This document shows, piece by piece, positions 1 to 10,412 of a stretch of DNA of 64,000 nucleotides; within the stretch, counting starts at the first letter, position 1; each line of letters opens with the position of its first letter. Location: contig JAMXBB010000002.1 of assembly GCA_024138015.1 (NCBI GenBank), positions 14,865,330-14,929,329 of the forward strand. Direction: 5' to 3'. Source of the stretch: Lumnitzera littorea (taxonomy: Eukaryota; Streptophyta; Magnoliopsida; Myrtales; Combretaceae). The position numbers were made by a program, and so were the translations under genes. The notes below the pieces were generated by a model. That model worked only from the letters and a program-made list of their open reading frames with translations. It was not told where the DNA came from and did no database searches.

Positions 1-510
1 ACGTGATCAATCATTCAATAATTTACGATAACTATAAGTTATGGTTTACTAGTATTTAGGAATCCGATGACATGAATTCTTGGATGATCAAATAATATGA
101 CCACGGAGATTCAATGTCATCGAGCCAAAGCAATAAATTGAGAATAGAATTTTACTTTTTATGATTTTCATAATGAAAGGCATGTGGCTCAATACAAGTC
201 CTGCCAAATAATTCGGCTATAGCTTTCGGACTTGTTTTCTGTTTTTGCATCATTTTTCAATAAATTATACTCACGGTACATTATGTTTAACCTTACGACT
301 TTATGCTATTCCAATTTTTTTTTTTTTAAAATAAATCACACCTCCTTTCAATGAATCAACATGCTATTCTAAATTATTAATGGAACTTTGCAATTCTTTT
401 AGGTTTATGCTCTATTTCAAATAAAAATTTAGTTTCCTATATTCTATCAAATTTTTGACTATTTTTAATATTTTAGTACTCTCTTGGTTGAGAAATAACT
501 CAGTGGGCAA
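1..510. other. AT-rich intergenic sequence, no gene seen
   Basis: No open frame of useful length, no RNA gene and no recognisable repeat. It is ordinary AT-rich plant intergenic sequence leading into the small inverted-repeat element that follows. Confidence 0.6.
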
Positions 511-695
511 TACATACTACGTGTTATATATACATGGTATGTAAATACTAATAAAATATTATTGATATAGATGGCATATGTAAATCATAATGGTAATTAA
601 TTTAGATACAAAACTTTTTATTACCGTTTATGTCAATATTTTATTAATGTTTACACTCTGTGTGTATATAATGCATGTTATATAATACCTATTAA
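511..695. mobile_element. MITE-like inverted-repeat element, copy 1
   Basis: The two halves are imperfect reverse complements: the left half holds TGTAAATACTAATAAAATAT and the right half, read on the other strand, holds TGTAAACATTAATAAAATAT. There is no coding capacity. A second element of the same type, with the same core word, lies at about 24917-25108. Length (~185 bp), inverted structure and AT content suggest a miniature inverted-repeat transposable element. The superfamily cannot be set because no clear target duplication is visible. Ends are approximate. Confidence 0.5.
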
Positions 696-1640
696 ATATT
701 TTTTTGGTTGCGTTGGTAGTTTTGAGATCAATTTTATCTTCTTTAAAGACTTATACATTGCTTGATCTATTATTAGTCCTATGAGACATATCAAAGTTAT
801 ACAACATCAGTATAATAAACTTATATTCATGGAATTTGGAATTTTTTTGGAGATATAGTTTAGGTCTACCTTCACCTCTTTATGCTAGCACATTTCTAAT
901 TGCTTATTATGAAATTTTGTTTACTATATTACTTTATGAAAATTTACGGAGTTCTTATAATGAAAAATATAGCAACACCTTTTTGACCTAAAAATTACAT
1001 ATAGACCTCAAACTTAATAGTTATCCCATTATTGAAGATATGGTCCCTATAAATTTTGCTAAAATATAAATTCATAATAGAGTATAATCTTGATAATTTA
1101 TTTCGTATTGAATCTATATAATTGAAAAAAATATTTAGATTGAATAGGGATTATGAATAATAAGTTAATATTGTAAGTATATTTATTCATATTATATATA
1201 TGTTTGTCATGTCTTTTGTTATTTATAAACATCATAAATTTAGCTATTTAAAAGTAGAATCGAACCATAGTATTGTAGATAACATTAAGAGTCGATAAAG
1301 TTAAGTAAGATAAAAATTTTATTAAATTATAAATTTGAATATATTATAAGTAATAAAAACCTTAAAATTTTAATCGAAGCTTAAATCCCGTACGAAATCC
1401 TTAAATCCGAACTTAACAAAAATTCTAAAACTATAATTTTAAGCTTATAAAATGAATAATTATGCCCAAATAATGATAAAATCCCAATTTAATATAATTA
1501 ACGATTTGTACATGCGATCATATAAAATTGTTAACGAACACGTTGAGATAATTTCTAAATATTATAAATATAATGGTTAATAATTAAATTAATACATTTT
1601 ATAAAAATTCAACATTATTTTATAATTAGTAAATTTATAA
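696..1640. other. AT-rich sequence without recognisable gene
   Basis: Nothing coding is visible. The part after about 1250 could be the worn 5' portion of the LTR-like remnant that follows, but I could not find its end. Confidence 0.45.
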
Positions 1641-1659
1641 TTTTTATGTTTAGGAGTTT

Positions 1660-4480
1660 CTAATTTTTCTTTTCCTTTTTCCTTCTCTATTTTCTCCCTT
1701 CTCCACGTGTTTGCTTGCTGCACCAGTAGCAGGCCATGTGTTTTTCTTTTCTTTTTCACTCATGTGATAATTATGTACACAAAACACATGCGTTAGATAA
1801 GAAACATGTCTTGTCAATTGATCACATTATTTTATCTTGATTTTTCTTTCCCTCTTTCCTTTTCTTAATCACTACATTTTCTGCCCATTTTCCTAAGTGT
1901 AGCACGTCTAGAACACAAAAGCAAAAACACACACAATTTTTCTAACACAAAAAAACTCAAACACTACAATTTCTCATTTCTACAAACCATGAAGCAAATT
2001 CCTCCTTTCTTGTCCATATTTTTACTTCAAATAAATTAATCAAAACAAGAAGAAAAAGGATCTTTGGATTACATATTCAAGACACCACAAGAAATAATCA
2101 AGTAGTATTTTTAAGGTATTTATTTTATTACTATACATATACTTTTGTTATGTATATATATTTTGTAAAAATATATGTAAACATATATATGCTTATATAG
2201 TCTGTATATTAGGTATTCTTATTATATGTATATGTATATGTATAATATGGGATTGAAAATACATATGTATGTACGTATGTCTTATTTACTAAATAATACA
2301 TAGGTATAGTAAATAGAGAAGTATATGTACATACATGTTTATTTACTTATGTATATGAATGGTACTTAATATTATGTATATAAGAGTATATGGTATGTGC
2401 ACTTACATATAAGACATAGTAAATTAAGATAATATACATATATACATAAGGATGGTATAAGTAGCATAATTAAATATGTGTAAAAGTATAGGAAAATAAA
2501 AGTATAAAAGTGTATGTATAAATATAAATATACGTATAGCATACGTATGGTATTTGGATAAGTATATGTATATATATATTCCTAAATAATACATGTACAA
2601 GTATACTAAAATACTATGTCCTTAAATAAGTTAATATAATATATAAATATATACACGTTGTGAGGTTAGAAGAAAAGGGAAAATAAGTAATTTGCAAAAT
2701 TTAATAAAATAGAATAATAAACATAATTATATAAATATCATGAAAAGTACTAAAATAGGAAAAATTTGAAAAAATATACTAAATCATGAAAATGACATGT
2801 GACACCTCCTCATGTTACCACGTCATCATTTAATAAAATATAATCAAATTCCTAATTAATAATAATAATAAAATAATTAATTAATTAGAAAATTATTAAT
2901 GTAGCAAAAAGTGAATTAAATAAGCATTTAATCCTAAAATAGTGAAATAAGTTAATTATTGAAACATAAAGTCCAAAGTAAGAAATTTTCAAAAATATAA
3001 AATTCATAAATTAATTGAATCATAAAATCAAAAGGAAAAGCTTGAAATAATAAATTATAATTATTTAGGTCAAAATAATAAAATTTGTAATATTTATAAG
3101 TTACCATGAAAAATGCAAATTATAACGTCTAAAACAGGTCTCGCTGTAAGAAAGTGTATTCGAAAACAATAAAAATTGATTACAAGTTCATAAAAAGTAG
3201 AACTAGAACGAAAAAGTTATATACGATTGAAAATTTAAAATAAATATACTTAGATTATAGCGAGAAATTAGACAAATAATTATAAATATTTAATTAATAG
3301 GAAAACCTAGTTTTTTATAACACTTATAAGCTTTTGTATTTTTTAGGTCGGCGAGTCCTAGAATTCTCAAAAGCTAGGAAAGTAAGCATTAACTCAAGTA
3401 AGGGAATTCTTATAATCTGCTATTTGCATACTGTTTATTATTTATATATTGTTCGTTGAACGATACAAATTGTTTGATTGAACGATTGATTACTTTGTGT
3501 GTTATTATCCATGTAATTACTTTCTTAAATTAGTAAATATAACTATTTAACTAAAATAAGTAGTTATATCTGTCACATGTTTATGACCCAATTGGTATAT
3601 TGATAGAGAGTACTAGCTTTGTAAATTTTTTAGAAAAGTATTTTTAGTAAACATTTTTCTAATTTTAAATATATTTTGTATGATTTCTATAATGGCTCAT
3701 AGTGCCTGTGAATGGTATTTCTATTGTTAAAGCAAAGCTACTATAGTATCTCTAATTGATTACTAGTGGACTTGCATATTTGTACCTATAAGGCCTTAGA
3801 TATTGGTTGATAGTGAGATAGACTCGCTTTGTGTGCTCGAAGAGCCTTTGATATGTTTGGTAGGTAACTCTAGTTGAGGTTTATTTATATTGATTGTTGA
3901 TTCTCGAATTAAAGTAATAGTCAAGTAATGTCTAATGGGATGTTACCTCCAAGCAACCTCATGCGATTAAGATGAGGTGTTTTATATGAGTAAGTACGAA
4001 AGAAAAATTGATGTGTAAACTACGTAAATCTACATCGTTTATAGTTCTAGATTTCTATAAATGTGTTGCTTGCATTCATTTTGTATGTAGATAGCTTGTA
4101 TGTATGCTAATAATGATTGATAATTTGCTTGAAAGGTAATAGTGAGGAACGAACTCACTAAGTTATAGTTTGCTCATTCCTCTATAATTTCTTTTGCAGG
4201 TTTCTTATAAGCAAGGATTGGAATAAACTTGAGAGAAAAATACAAACTAGAGATAGAATTGGCAATGTTAGAGTTAATTGAAAAGTGTATAGTGGTATAG
4301 AAACAATTTATATAAAATATATTCATATGATATAATTATGTAGTATTTGTTGTAAATTAGTAAGTTATTTTACCTTGTTTTAGTATTTGGAAAAGGATAT
4401 CGATTCTTTACGGTTCTGATAGATTGTGGACTCTCGGATATCTATAACTATAGTCACTTATATTTTATAGTAAGTTAATT
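1660..4480 (+). mobile_element. Old LTR-like remnant, plus orientation (approximate ends)
   Basis: A pyrimidine- and CA-rich stretch (1660-2000) and a long AT-rich tract lead to a box at about 4147-4203. Its order is CACTAAG, TTGCTCATTCC, then TTTCTTTTGCAGGT. The same box, on the other strand, occurs in the LTRs at 35943-38868 and 52216-55752. I infer a solo LTR or LTR fragment of a related Ty3/gypsy group in the opposite orientation. Ends and target duplication were not found. The tract 2100-2660 is a low-complexity run of TATGTATA-like words. There is no coding sequence. Confidence 0.4.
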
Positions 4481-4544
4481 AATTAAAATCGAAAACTTTA
4501 GTAACTAATTGATTAGATTCTTATAATTTCTAACTTGTAAGGTG

Positions 4545-4634
4545 GCTTTAAAGTAAATGGTCATCTTCTCAAATATTTTTATGAAGGGGAAGATATTAAT
4601 AGAAGTATGACCATTGTCGACTTAGAAAATTCTA
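4545..4634 (+). pseudogene. Tat/Athila-type integrase C-terminal tail fragment
   Basis: One plus-strand frame reads GFKVNGHLLKYFYEGEDINR. This matches the conserved end of Tat/Athila integrases, where an FKVNGxxLK motif closes the pol polyprotein. The fragment is about 30 codons with no start codon. It lies head-to-head with the minus-strand integrase fragment just to its right, although in an intact element both would be on one strand. An inversion, or two separate insertions, is the simplest reading. Confidence 0.55.
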
Positions 4635-4639
4635 CCACA

Positions 4640-5720
4640 TTTGAAAAGTCGGGCTAATGCCTGTAGCTTACATATTAAAGTTACAAAATTTAATGTCCCA
4701 ATATGCTTTATGCTTAAGCTCTACAAGTTAGCGATATGATTTACTAAAAAAAAAATTTGTATGGGGATATGCACATAATTGTCTTAGAAGTCGTATGATC
4801 AGCCCATAGTGCATCATGAAGTTTCAATGACTAATCTTTCTAAATGCACTAATGGTCTTTTCTAAGGTATGTTTTAATTCTTTCTTTGACATCTCTACTT
4901 GACCACATGTCTATGGATAATAAGGGGTAGCAATTTTATGAGTAACTCCATATTTTGTTTAAATATTTTCAAATTGTTTGTTACAAAAATGCGTGCTCCT
5001 ATCATTAATTATCGCTCTAGGCACCCCAAATCTAGTAAAAATGTCCTTTTTCAAAAAATTTACTACAACTCGACCATCATTTGTTTGTAAAGCCCCAGCT
5101 TCCTTCATTTAAAACATAATCAATGGTCATAGTATATATTCATTTGAAAAAGATGACAGAAAGAGACCCATTAAGTCAATTCTCCATACATCAAGAAAGT
5201 TCAATGAGCATAATATTATTTTGTGGTAATCCATGTCTTATAGATATATTTCCAATTTATAGGCATTGAGCTATTGACATAATAAATTTTCAATAATCAC
5301 TAGCCAATAAAATTTACAAGATAAAAATTTTCTAGCAGTTCTTTCAACTCTAAAATGACCTCTTACCTCTTTGGGGTAACAACATTGTAAAATGCTAGGC
5401 CGCTAGATTCAAGCACACATTATCGAATTGTTTAGTTAGCACATCATTTAAGCAAGTATAGCTCATCCTAAAAATAGAATTTGACACCTTGTGAAAACAT
5501 TTTCTTTTATCGATAATTTATACCATACAAAATAATTTTGCTAACAAAATAATTTTTTATATCAACATACCAAGATAATATTTGGATGCTGTATGTAATT
5601 GTTCATCTAGGAATCCTTCACTTATTGGTGGCTCTTTGCAATCAAGTTCCAACCAAGATAAATGATCAACTACTGAATTTTCATATACTTTTCTATCCTT
5701 CTATTAGTACCGTGTTCTTA
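4640..5720 (-). pseudogene. Degenerate Tat/Athila-type Ty3/gypsy pol: RNase H end to integrase core
   Basis: Read on the minus strand from high to low coordinates, pieces follow the order of an Athila/Tat pol. First come DHLSWLE and EPPISEGFLDEQL (end of RNase H and linker, about 5690-5620), then VDIKNYFVSKI. Next is the integrase core: FLKKDIFTRFGVPRAIIND (about 5040-4990), KYGVTHKIATPYYP, GQVE, and finally LVELKHKAYWDIK (about 4720). The second Asp and the Glu of the DDE triad are still readable. Several stops and frameshifts interrupt it, no start or LTR is attached, and it cannot encode a working enzyme. The family match is from remembered consensus, not a search. Confidence 0.65.
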
Positions 5721-5799
5721 TTTGTGTTATTATATTGTGTTGTGTTGAAAACTGTAAGTCCTAACTATAATAAGTAAAATTCTCTTGACCCTATGTGTT

Positions 5800-6470
5800 T
5801 TTTTTTTTTCCTTTTTTACTACATATGCATAACCTATGTTTCATCTTTACGTGTTAATGCTAGTCTGGGATATGTTCTAGTTTGTGAATGGTTATGAATA
5901 TACATGTAATAAAATGATATTATTGACTAAATTTAATTAAACAATATAGCATATAGTAACAAATAAATTACATAAAATAAAAATGTAGGAAAGGAAGAAA
6001 ATAAAATAAAATCAACAATTCGGTATATGGTTGAAATATATATAATAGTGCTATAAGTAATTACTTTTACCGGTATAATGAAAAGTCTTAACCAGCAAAT
6101 TTATATAAGTTGCTAGATTATATATTTTAAGTATTAACAAACAATCAATTATAAATGAATATTTATTGTCTCCAAAATCTTATCCTTATCTCAATCAATC
6201 ACAATTAAACATATATGTAATAGAAATAATAAGTAACTGTTTGATTATATAATTAATTGTAATTGGTGAGAACACCATTAAAATAGTATTTTGGAATTTG
6301 ATTCTTTCAACATAATAACATTGCGAGTTAATTAATTTACTGTGTAAACTAGAATGTGACCGCACGTGATCCGACGTTATAAATTCCCTCTATGATTGAT
6401 CGAGTCAATTGAAAAAACACGAAAGTGAATATCATTTTTGTCCATTTTGCTTTTAAAGTTTTACCTTCTC
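5800..6470. other. AT-rich intergenic sequence upstream of the GRAS gene
   Basis: No coding sequence or recognisable transposon. Contains ordinary AT-rich sequence and a CACGTG E-box/G-box core at about 6363. Confidence 0.5.
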
Positions 6471-6480
6471 ACGGTTATTA

Positions 6481-7190
6481 GAGAAGAGAAGAAGCAGCTT
6501 TCATGCAAACGATACGGATCCCTTTGTCAATACAAGAGGAAGAAAAAAGCAGCAGAAGTTATATTTCCAATACTTTATGCACACATTCTCTCGTCTTTCA
6601 TGAGTACGTGGGAGTGACAATTTGGTGAAAATTATAAATTAATGTTGGTGAAGTTCGTACGTAAGGACATAAGTCCGTTTGTCTTATAGAAGAGGCTGAT
6701 TAAGTTTGTCTCTTGTGGTGGCTTCACATGGCAGAAACCAAGCTGAGCATACATATGCATGAAGAGTGTGTGAAAGGATGGGAACGAAAAAGTAGCCATC
6801 AATCACTAAACTCAATGCTAAACCACATTGTTTTAGAATATAGTAATTTGAATCAGCTTGTCTTAATGGGCAAATAATCGTGAATAGTACAAATTTGGAC
6901 AAAAGATTGGCCGGCTAAGACAGCTTTCTTAACCTACTTGTTACCTCTCTTTATTTAAAATAAATAAATAAACAATAATTATTTCTAGTCTTGAGAAAAC
7001 GAGTTGAAGGCTTAATAAGCAATGTGCCAAAATAGCTTACTAAAGCAACGCAAGTGAACAAATTAAAGCTTGTTAAAAGGATCGTGAATTTATTCGAAGA
7101 AGCCTTTGATTTGAGTTGAAATAGCATGTTGTCTTTGGGTATGAAACAGTTAGATGGCTTAAAGTAGTTCACCAAACAACAACAGGGACG
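6481..7190 (+). promoter_or_regulatory. Upstream region of the SCL32-type GRAS gene (duplicated at 9369-10208)
   Basis: This ~700 bp segment directly precedes the GRAS gene. It is repeated, diverged, downstream of the gene at 9369-10208: both hold TTTCATGAGTACGTG, GTGGTGGCTT, GGCAGAAACCAAGC and TGTGCCAAAATAGCT in the same order. The copy thus marks a tandem duplication that included the promoter. Which sites bind factors cannot be read from sequence alone. Confidence 0.6.
6880..6955 (+). promoter_or_regulatory. Highly retained upstream block shared by the two duplicates
   Basis: By my count 72 of 76 bases agree, without gaps, between this block and 9904-9979, and only one of the first 54 differs. 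The flanking upstream sequence has many mismatches and indels. The core reads GATTGGCCGGCTAAGACAGC. It lies about 250-320 bases before the proximal TATA candidate. Such retention may reflect a binding-site cluster or simply chance. Confidence 0.45.
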
Positions 7191-7201
7191 TCTCTTCCTC
7201 T

Positions 7202-7210
7202 CTATAAATA
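7202..7210 (+). promoter_or_regulatory. Candidate TATA box of the GRAS gene
   Basis: CTATAAATA follows a pyrimidine-rich stretch (TCTCTTCCTCTC), a common plant core-promoter arrangement. It would put transcription start near 7235 and give a leader of about 235 bases. A second candidate, CTATATAAC at 7392-7400, would give a leader of only about 50 bases. I prefer the first on context but cannot decide. Confidence 0.5.
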
Positions 7211-7340
7211 GGACAAATTCTCTTGTGGCAAAGCTTGAAGTAGTTCCCTCAAACACATCTCCTCACAAACAAACATAACCCTAGCAACCAAACCCTAATT
7301 TCCAATTCCTGAAAATATAGATAGACCCTACTAATATTAG

Positions 7341-7361
7341 ATGATGTCCAATCCAGGATAG
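7341..7361 (+). promoter_or_regulatory. Short upstream ORF 1 (MMSNPG)
   Basis: An ATG ATG start followed by four sense codons and TAG lies in the leader predicted from the 7202 TATA box. It ends before the main start codon and could lower translation of the GRAS protein if the long leader is used. No peptide-sequence conservation can be judged here. Confidence 0.35.
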
Positions 7362-7409
7362 ACCAAGTCAAATTAACAAAAAAAAAACCCTCTATATAAC
7401 TCATAACAC

Positions 7410-7436
7410 ATGAAAACCAAACCTATGAAACTCTAA
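7410..7436 (+). promoter_or_regulatory. Short upstream ORF 2 (MKTKPMKL)
   Basis: An eight-codon ORF ends 33 bases before the main start. Its opening ATGAAAAC resembles the main start ATGAAAACT. It would sit in the leader only if transcription begins at or before about 7405. Confidence 0.3.
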
Positions 7437-7469
7437 TCTTTACAGCTTACAATTGTTAGACCTTTGATA

Positions 7470-8846
7470 ATGAAAACTAATGTGAAAGCTAACACATCCT
7501 CTGTTTCACTCCAAAACCTTAACCTCTTCAACACTACAGCGGCACAAACTTCATTGTCTGGTGCATTGAAAGGATGTCTTGGTAGCCTTGATGGTGCATG
7601 TATCGAGAAACTTCTAGTACACTGCGCAAGTGCCCTAGAGTGCAATGATATCACTTTGGCACAACAAGTTATGTGGGTACTCAACAACGTGGCATCATCT
7701 TCTGGTGATCCTAACCAAAGGCTCACTTCATGGTTTCTTAGGGCATTGATCTCTAAGGCATCACAATTATGCCCTAATGCTATAGGTTTCAATAATGGGA
7801 ATGGCCTTGGTGTAGAGAGAAGGTTGATGAGTGTGACTGAGCTAGCCGCATATGTTGATTTAATTCCGTGGCATAGGTTTGGATTTTGTGCATCGAATAG
7901 TGCTATATTCAACTTGGTTCAAGGTCAATCGAGCATACATATTTTAGATTTTGGCATTGCTCATTGTATGCAATGGCCAACCTTAATAGATGCCCTCGCA
8001 AAAAGGTCGGAAGGCCCTCCATCACTTAAAATTTCAGTGCCCTCTATTCGGCCACACGTGCCTCCTATGGTTAATGTTTCAGTCGAAGAGGTTGGATTTA
8101 AGTTAAGGAATTTCGCCTCGTCTAGGAATGTTCCTTTTGAGTTTAATATCATAGGTGAAGACTCTGCAATTTTGTCTCCATCTAATAAAATTTATTATGA
8201 AGAAACGTATAGGTTTAAACTAGGAACCTTTTTAAATCAATTAAGTTCATGGCGTCTCAATGTCAAAGATGATGAGATTTTAGTTGTCAATTGTCAAAAT
8301 TGGCTAAGGTACTTATCCGATGAGTCGAAAAGCAGTAATGGGGGTATTGCTTTAAGGGATGCTTTCTTGGAAGTACTCCAATGCCTTAGGCCTCATATTG
8401 TGACCGTAGTGGATGAAGACTCGAACATAAGTGATTTGAGCTTAATGTCGCGAATTACAAGTTGTTTCAATTATTTCTGGATACCATTTGATGCGTTGGA
8501 AACTTTTTTGCCTAAGGATAGTTGCCAAAGGATGGAATATGAAGCTGATATCGGATACAAAATTGAGAACATTATAGGGTTTGAAGGATCTAAGAGGCTA
8601 GAGAGGCTAGAGAGTGGGAATAAGTTAAGTCAAAGGATGAAGAATGCAGGGTTCGTGAGTCTACCATATTGTGAAGAGACAATAAGTGAAGTCAAATGTT
8701 TGCTAGATGAACATTCTAGTGGTTGGGGGATGAAAAGAGAAGAGGACATGTTGGTGCTTACTTGGAAAGGACATAATGCGGTTTTTGCCACTTCTTGGGT
8801 CCCTTCTTCTTGTGGGTTGGATGATCCTGAGTTCTATTCAGGCTAG
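7470..8846 (+). CDS. SCL32: GRAS-family transcriptional regulator, SCARECROW-LIKE 32 type
   Basis: A single-exon gene of 458 residues. GRAS proteins are plant-specific nuclear transcriptional regulators. A short variable N-terminus (1-40) is followed by the GRAS domain. The first leucine-rich region is at about 44-98 (CIEKLLVHCASALE, QQVMWVLNN). The VHIID-type motif is IHILDFG at 156-162. The second leucine-rich region is about 200-222, the PFYRE region about 262-350, and NIIGFEGSKRLERLE lies at 367-381. The C-terminal SAW region has W419, W432 and ATSW at 440-443. The CIEKLL..HCA opening and the WVLNN phrase fit the SCL32 branch. The start is the ATG at 7470. The in-frame TTG six bases earlier is not a plausible plant start. 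No intron is needed, as is usual for GRAS genes. A broken tandem copy lies downstream. Orthology to SCL32 is from memory of the family. Confidence 0.88.
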   Translation: MKTNVKANTSSVSLQNLNLFNTTAAQTSLSGALKGCLGSLDGACIEKLLVHCASALECNDITLAQQVMWVLNNVASSSGDPNQRLTSWFLRALISKASQLCPNAIGFNNGNGLGVERRLMSVTELAAYVDLIPWHRFGFCASNSAIFNLVQGQSSIHILDFGIAHCMQWPTLIDALAKRSEGPPSLKISVPSIRPHVPPMVNVSVEEVGFKLRNFASSRNVPFEFNIIGEDSAILSPSNKIYYEETYRFKLGTFLNQLSSWRLNVKDDEILVVNCQNWLRYLSDESKSSNGGIALRDAFLEVLQCLRPHIVTVVDEDSNISDLSLMSRITSCFNYFWIPFDALETFLPKDSCQRMEYEADIGYKIENIIGFEGSKRLERLESGNKLSQRMKNAGFVSLPYCEETISEVKCLLDEHSSGWGMKREEDMLVLTWKGHNAVFATSWVPSSCGLDDPEFYSG

Positions 8847-9368
8847 CAAGCTAGATGATTATGACGAAAAATGACTAGAATAATTTAGTATACTTTTGGA
8901 TATAAATGGTACTTATTCTTATATCGCAATTTAAACTCACTTGTGAGCTTTTGTAAGCAACTAGTGCATAATGTGGCTAGTCGATCTAATGCTGGAGTTC
9001 TAAAATATTATTGAGTTACTCCGTCCTTACCTATTTACAAAGACATTTGCAAAGGAAAGATATACTGGCTCGCCAAATCAACAGTGAGTAATTAATAATA
9101 TGAGTTCATTAATAGTTTCTTTGTGATACTTATCAAAAGTTAATCAATATTCATACCTTTAAATATTGATTAGATACTTAAGAAGAGCATATATATGAAA
9201 GTCTTTATCTTAACAAAAGTACTAAAATGCCCGTTATCATTTTCCAATTAACGGCAAGACTTAAAACTATGAATTGTTTCTGTTTCAATACTATAGCTTT
9301 CACTGGCCGCATAAAAGGCGATAGACTATTATACGTAAATTAACTTTCGTAAAGCTACACGTACACTT
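8847..9368. other. 3' flank of the GRAS gene and spacer
   Basis: Probable 3' untranslated region followed by intergenic sequence. The first ~100 bases are still recognisable after the pseudogene at 17641-17703, so the duplication included the 3' flank. No further gene is seen. Confidence 0.55.
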
Positions 9369-10208
9369 CAGGAAGAACAGGAGTAGACGTATATTTAATA
9401 TTTCCAATACTTTGAGTAAACACTCTTTTGTCTTTCATGAGTACGTGAAATGACAATTCGGTGAAAAATATATATTAAAGTTTGTGAAATTCGTACGCAG
9501 GGACAAAAATTCGGTTGCTTCATAAAAGAGATTGGATTAAATTTGTATCCTGTGGTGGCTTGTGATGGCAGAAACCAAGCAAGGAAAAGCTTCAATGAAA
9601 TTAATACGCTTTCTAAATGAATGAATGAGATATAAGTATCAATAAAAATTTTAATATGTGAAATCGTAAATGATAATTTTTAAGAAATTAGGCACTATCA
9701 TCAATACTTACGTGCTATTTATTGCAATACGTAAGTATTAATATCACTAGATCATTTTTCAAAATAAACTAAACAAGCGTGCATGAAGAGTGTGCAGAAA
9801 GAGGAGAATGAAAAAGTAAGCATCTATCACTAAATTCAAAGCTTAACCTATATTAATTAGGATATAATAATAGAATTTGGCTTGTCTTACTGTCCATACA
9901 ACCGTGAATAGTACAAATTTGGAGAAAAGATTGGCCGGCTAAGACAGCTTTCTTAACTTACTCGTTACCTTTCTTTATTAAAAAAAACCCTAATCATTTC
10001 TAGCCTTAAGGAAAATGAGTTAAAGACTTAATAAGCGATGTGCCAAAATAGCTCACTAAAGCAATGCTAGTAAACAAATTAAAGCTTATTAAAAGGCCCA
10101 CAAATTTATCTGAATAAGACATTGGTTTAAATTGAAATAAAGAATATTATGTTTGGGTAATGAAATAGTTATACTAGTATGGAGTATTTTAATATCTAAC
10201 ATTTAGAT
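9369..10208 (+). repeat. Duplicate of the GRAS upstream region, now without its gene
   Basis: Collinear copy of 6481-7170, including the strongly retained block at 9904-9979. It differs by an extra segment at about 9584-9776. Homology ends near 10208, after TGAAATAGTT and TAGATGGCT. The expected coding region does not follow. Its 3' end appears only at 17402. The intervening 7 kb is filled by mobile elements, and about the first 380 codons are missing. Confidence 0.75.
9584..9776. repeat. Insertion with perfect hairpin in the duplicated promoter
   Basis: About 190 bases are present here but absent at the matching point of the first copy (around 6747). It holds a perfect 11-bp inverted repeat, AATACTTACGT at 9703-9713 and ACGTAAGTATT at 9729-9739, separated by 15 bases. 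It may be a small foldback or MITE insertion. No clear target duplication was found. Confidence 0.45.
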
Positions 10209-10244
10209 GGCTCGTGATCTTAGTAAAGTTTAATAATGTAAAAT

Positions 10245-10412
10245 TTCTAACAGAAAAATTAGATTTATTTTGAACATTTTAAGACTTTTCATTGTATAGT
10301 TTAAAGATGATTTCTTTCTCACGAACTTCTCTAACAAAAAAATTAGACTTATTTTGAGTATTTTCAGACTTTTCATTACATAGTTTAAAGATTATTTATT
10401 TTTAAATTAACG
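10245..10412. repeat. Tandem duplication, unit about 84 bp, two copies
   Basis: Two adjacent units share CTAACA, AAAAATTAGA, TTATTTTGA, AGACTTTTCATT and ATAGTTTAAAGAT in the same order at a spacing of 84 bases, with scattered mismatches. Non-coding. Confidence 0.7.

Noticed and set aside
6919..6935. ACAGCTTTCTT resembles the core of plant miR396
   Set aside because: The match is interrupted after about 11 bases and no reverse-complement arm that could form a precursor hairpin is nearby, here or in the copy at 9943.
7464..7469. TTG start two codons before the ATG of the GRAS gene
   Set aside because: Non-AUG initiation is not supported by context; the ATG at 7470 is the natural start.
7433..7912. 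159-codon minus-strand frame
   Set aside because: Antisense shadow of the GRAS coding sequence, with no family signature.
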